Origin: Burkholderiales bacterium
GTDB taxonomy: Bacteria; Pseudomonadota; Gammaproteobacteria; Burkholderiales; Burkholderiaceae
Direction: 5' to 3'
Assembly: GCA_947371645.1 (NCBI GenBank)
Contig: CANBQJ010000063.1
Location: forward strand, 1-17,226
DNA: 17,226 bases
Made by a program: the position numbers and the translations under genes
The notes under the pieces: generated by a model
Database searches by the model: none
Told to the model about the DNA's origin: nothing
What the model saw: the letters and a program-made list of their open reading frames with translations, nothing else
Shown here: positions 16,801 through 17,226 of the stretch, piece after piece
Layout: the number at the start of each line of letters is the position of its first letter
How positions within the stretch are numbered: the first letter of the stretch is position 1

Positions 16801-17226
16801 TGAGCGCGGCCAGGTCAGCCGTCTCGATCGCTGCAGCCTGGGCGGTGCTGAGCGCAGCGGCCTGGGCAGAGGTCAGTGCGGCGGCGCCGGCGGTGGTCAG
16901 TGCGGCGACCTGGGCGGTGCTCAGCCCTGCGATGGCCACGGAGGTGATGGCACGCAGGTCGACGGTTTCGAGGGCGGCGATGGCGTCGGTGGTCAGCGCG
17001 GCGACCTGGTTGCTGTTGAGCACCGCGAACTGGGCGGTGGACAGCGCCACGGCATCGGCCGTGTTCAGGGCTGCCATGCTGCCGGTGGTCAGGGCCTGGA
17101 CCTGGGCGGTGCTCAGGCCCGCCACCTGTGCGGTGGTCAGCGCGGCGGCCTGGTCGGTCGTCAGCGCGTTGATGTCGGCGGTGCTCAGGGCGCGCACGGC
17201 GGCCGTTTTCAGGGCAGCGATGTCGT
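13859..17226 (-). CDS. Giant octapeptide-repeat protein with C-terminal calcium-binding-type domain, probable type I secreted adhesin (5' partial)
   Basis: The last 1122 complete codons of a gene whose start is beyond the right edge; the GTG at 17197 is an internal codon in mid-repeat. From 17215 to 14744 it consists of 103 gapless octapeptides with consensus A-L-[S/T]-T-x-[Q/A/D/E]-[V/I/A/L/F]-A, about a fifth of them Ser or Thr. After the repeats comes SPIVLDLNGDGVRTT, then a module seen in many type I secreted repeat proteins, with Asp/Asn-rich calcium-site-like motifs DLNGDG (14654-14671), DINHNG (14531-14548), DTNHDH (14420-14437) and DANGNG (14354-14371). A Thr/Ser/His-rich linker (around TTTAATHTSDTTSPT) leads to a C-terminal tail ending NQTPLI, where an uncleaved type I signal would lie. 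No RTX nonapeptides (GGxGxDxLx) are visible in this part. Likely an extended surface protein exported by a HlyD/TolC-type system; its partners and glycosylation are inferred. Confidence 0.85.
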   Translation of the reverse strand, partial: DIAALKTAAVRALSTADINALTTDQAAALTTAQVAGLSTAQVQALTTGSMAALNTADAVALSTAQFAVLNSNQVAALTTDAIAALETVDLRAITSVAIAGLSTAQVAALTTAGAAALTSAQAAALSTAQAAAIETADLAALSTAAVRSLSTDAIRHLSTDQIAALTTAQVAGLSSAQVQALTTDGIAALSTADAVALSTSQFAALNSNQVAALTTNAIAALETVDLRAITTAALSGLSTTQVAALTTTEANALTSQQAAALSTAQAAAITTSDVAVLSTAAVRALSTDAITNLLTEQVAALTSAQFNILSTAQVYALTTAQIASLTTSEASALSSTQAAVLRTAQLAAFGTDDLAVFSTTAVRALSTDAIANLTTSQAAGLTTTQVAALSSVQVQALSTGSLSALTTADAVAMTTAQFAALNSNQVAAFTTDALAALETADLRAITSTAIAGLSTAQIVALTTTEAAALSSQQVAAFSTSQAAALETADLVALSTAAIRALSTDAIHALSTTQVNALTSADVAALSTAQVQALTTDQVVALSTDAVAVLNTNQVTALSTSQIAAMETQDFAVLSTSAIRSLWTADIANLTTAEIVALSTAQIFALSTTQVTALSTTQVAAIETTDLAAMSTTQIHAFLTSQYAGFTTDQIANLSTAEVQALSTDGLASLSTTQLAAFTTTEVHAFTTAEAHALTTTEFAALSTDQFVALTTAHFAALSTDAVHAFTTDQFVAMATEDLAALNTTQIQAINVADMAVLTTTEIVAMSTTQIHAFTTSQFAALSTDVIAAFTTDQIVAFTTDQLSHMTTTQLLALETADITHLSMTQAGALDISHMTGAGQTDALTYVSPIVLDLNGDGVRTTSALNGTNFDLLGTGSSASHGWVSKSDGLLAIDINHNGKIDNGTELFGMGTKLSDGSLAHNGYAALAALDTNHDHKITAADAHFKDLVVWVDANGNGVSDKGELRDLSSLGIIELDLNATASTQTDHGNVLGLISGYKTADGKTHTMADVWFAKESTTTAATHTSDTTSPTQVAQVGSTDQHAASGTNATPGTDGSHAANAALPVSGSDLLVHRDVDLLAQVDGLSTGTLATPSATVHHDLTLAQVDPTKLLDDKNQTPLI
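14744..17215 (-). repeat. Array of 103 in-register 24-bp/8-residue repeats
   Basis: Reading the minus strand from 17215, the protein divides into 103 consecutive octads without a single insertion or deletion, ending with HLSMTQAG at 14744. Position 2 is nearly always Leu (sometimes Ile, Phe or Met), position 4 nearly always Thr or Ser, position 7 mostly Val/Ile/Ala/Leu/Phe. The DNA is degenerate, so selection appears to act on protein register rather than on recent copying of one 24-bp unit. The array continues past the right edge. Confidence 0.95.
15752..17215 (-). repeat. 408-bp (17-octad) higher-order repeats
   Basis: Octads group into larger blocks, each starting with a [A/V]-[L/F]-x-T-x-A-V-R octad. 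Three 17-octad copies occupy 17215-16808, 16807-16400 and 16159-15752. They share landmarks in the same places: LNSNQVA at octad 9, ALET-x-DLR at octad 11, and usually ET-x-DL at octad 17. A 10-octad block (16399-16160) between the second and third copies looks like a 17-octad block lacking octads 6-12. Later blocks (10, 7, 14 and 11 octads, 15751-14744) are more divergent. Confidence 0.85.

Noticed and set aside
17195..17197. GTG at 17197 (minus) as the start of the repeat protein
   Set aside because: It is the Val of an A-A-V-R octad and the repeat pattern continues upstream to the window edge without interruption.
14744..17215. CRISPR-like regularly spaced repeats
   Set aside because: The 24-bp units are contiguous, degenerate at the DNA level and have no unique spacers; they encode protein repeats.

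Overview
The window is a dense, high-GC stretch that looks like a betaproteobacterium of the order Burkholderiales. That placement rests on composition, codon style and the resemblance of the proteins to that group; there is no marker gene in the window that would fix the genus. No rRNA, tRNA, CRISPR array or insertion sequence was recognised.

Layout, left to right. (1) 1-1985, plus strand: the end of a HlyD-type membrane-fusion protein and a TolC-type outer-membrane channel, i.e. the distal part of a type I secretion operon whose ABC transporter would lie off the left edge. (2) 2126-8233, plus strand: two very large multidomain glycosyltransferases. The first combines TPRs, an OGT/SPINDLY-like GT41 domain and a C-terminal domain resembling the NodZ/FUT8 fucosyltransferase superfamily; the second is a GT4-GT2-GT2 fusion. 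(3) 8247-10383: a small GT2-like protein (minus) and a CgeB-like GT-B glycosyltransferase (plus), transcribed divergently from a 205-bp gap that contains coding-like debris. (4) 10426-13607, minus strand: a tight nucleotide-sugar operon read UDP-glucuronate decarboxylase (UDP-xylose synthase), glf (UDP-galactopyranose mutase), galE. (5) 13859-17226, minus strand: the C-terminal 1122 residues of a giant protein made of 103 uninterrupted octapeptide repeats of the form ALSTxQVA, followed by a calcium-binding-type domain typical of type I secreted proteins. Its start lies beyond the right edge.

Reading these together: the repeat protein is a plausible type I secretion substrate, and the HlyD/TolC pair plausibly part of its exporter. 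About a fifth of the repeat residues are Ser or Thr. A GT41 enzyme (the O-GlcNAc-transferase family, which modifies Ser/Thr of cytosolic proteins), three more soluble glycosyltransferases and enzymes supplying UDP-xylose, UDP-galactose and UDP-galactofuranose lie between them. No polymerase, flippase or membrane-bound priming transferase is present. The working hypothesis is a cytoplasmic glycosylation and type I export system dedicated to one giant octad-repeat surface protein. The alternative, a piece of an ordinary exopolysaccharide locus lying beside an unrelated adhesin locus, cannot be excluded from this window.
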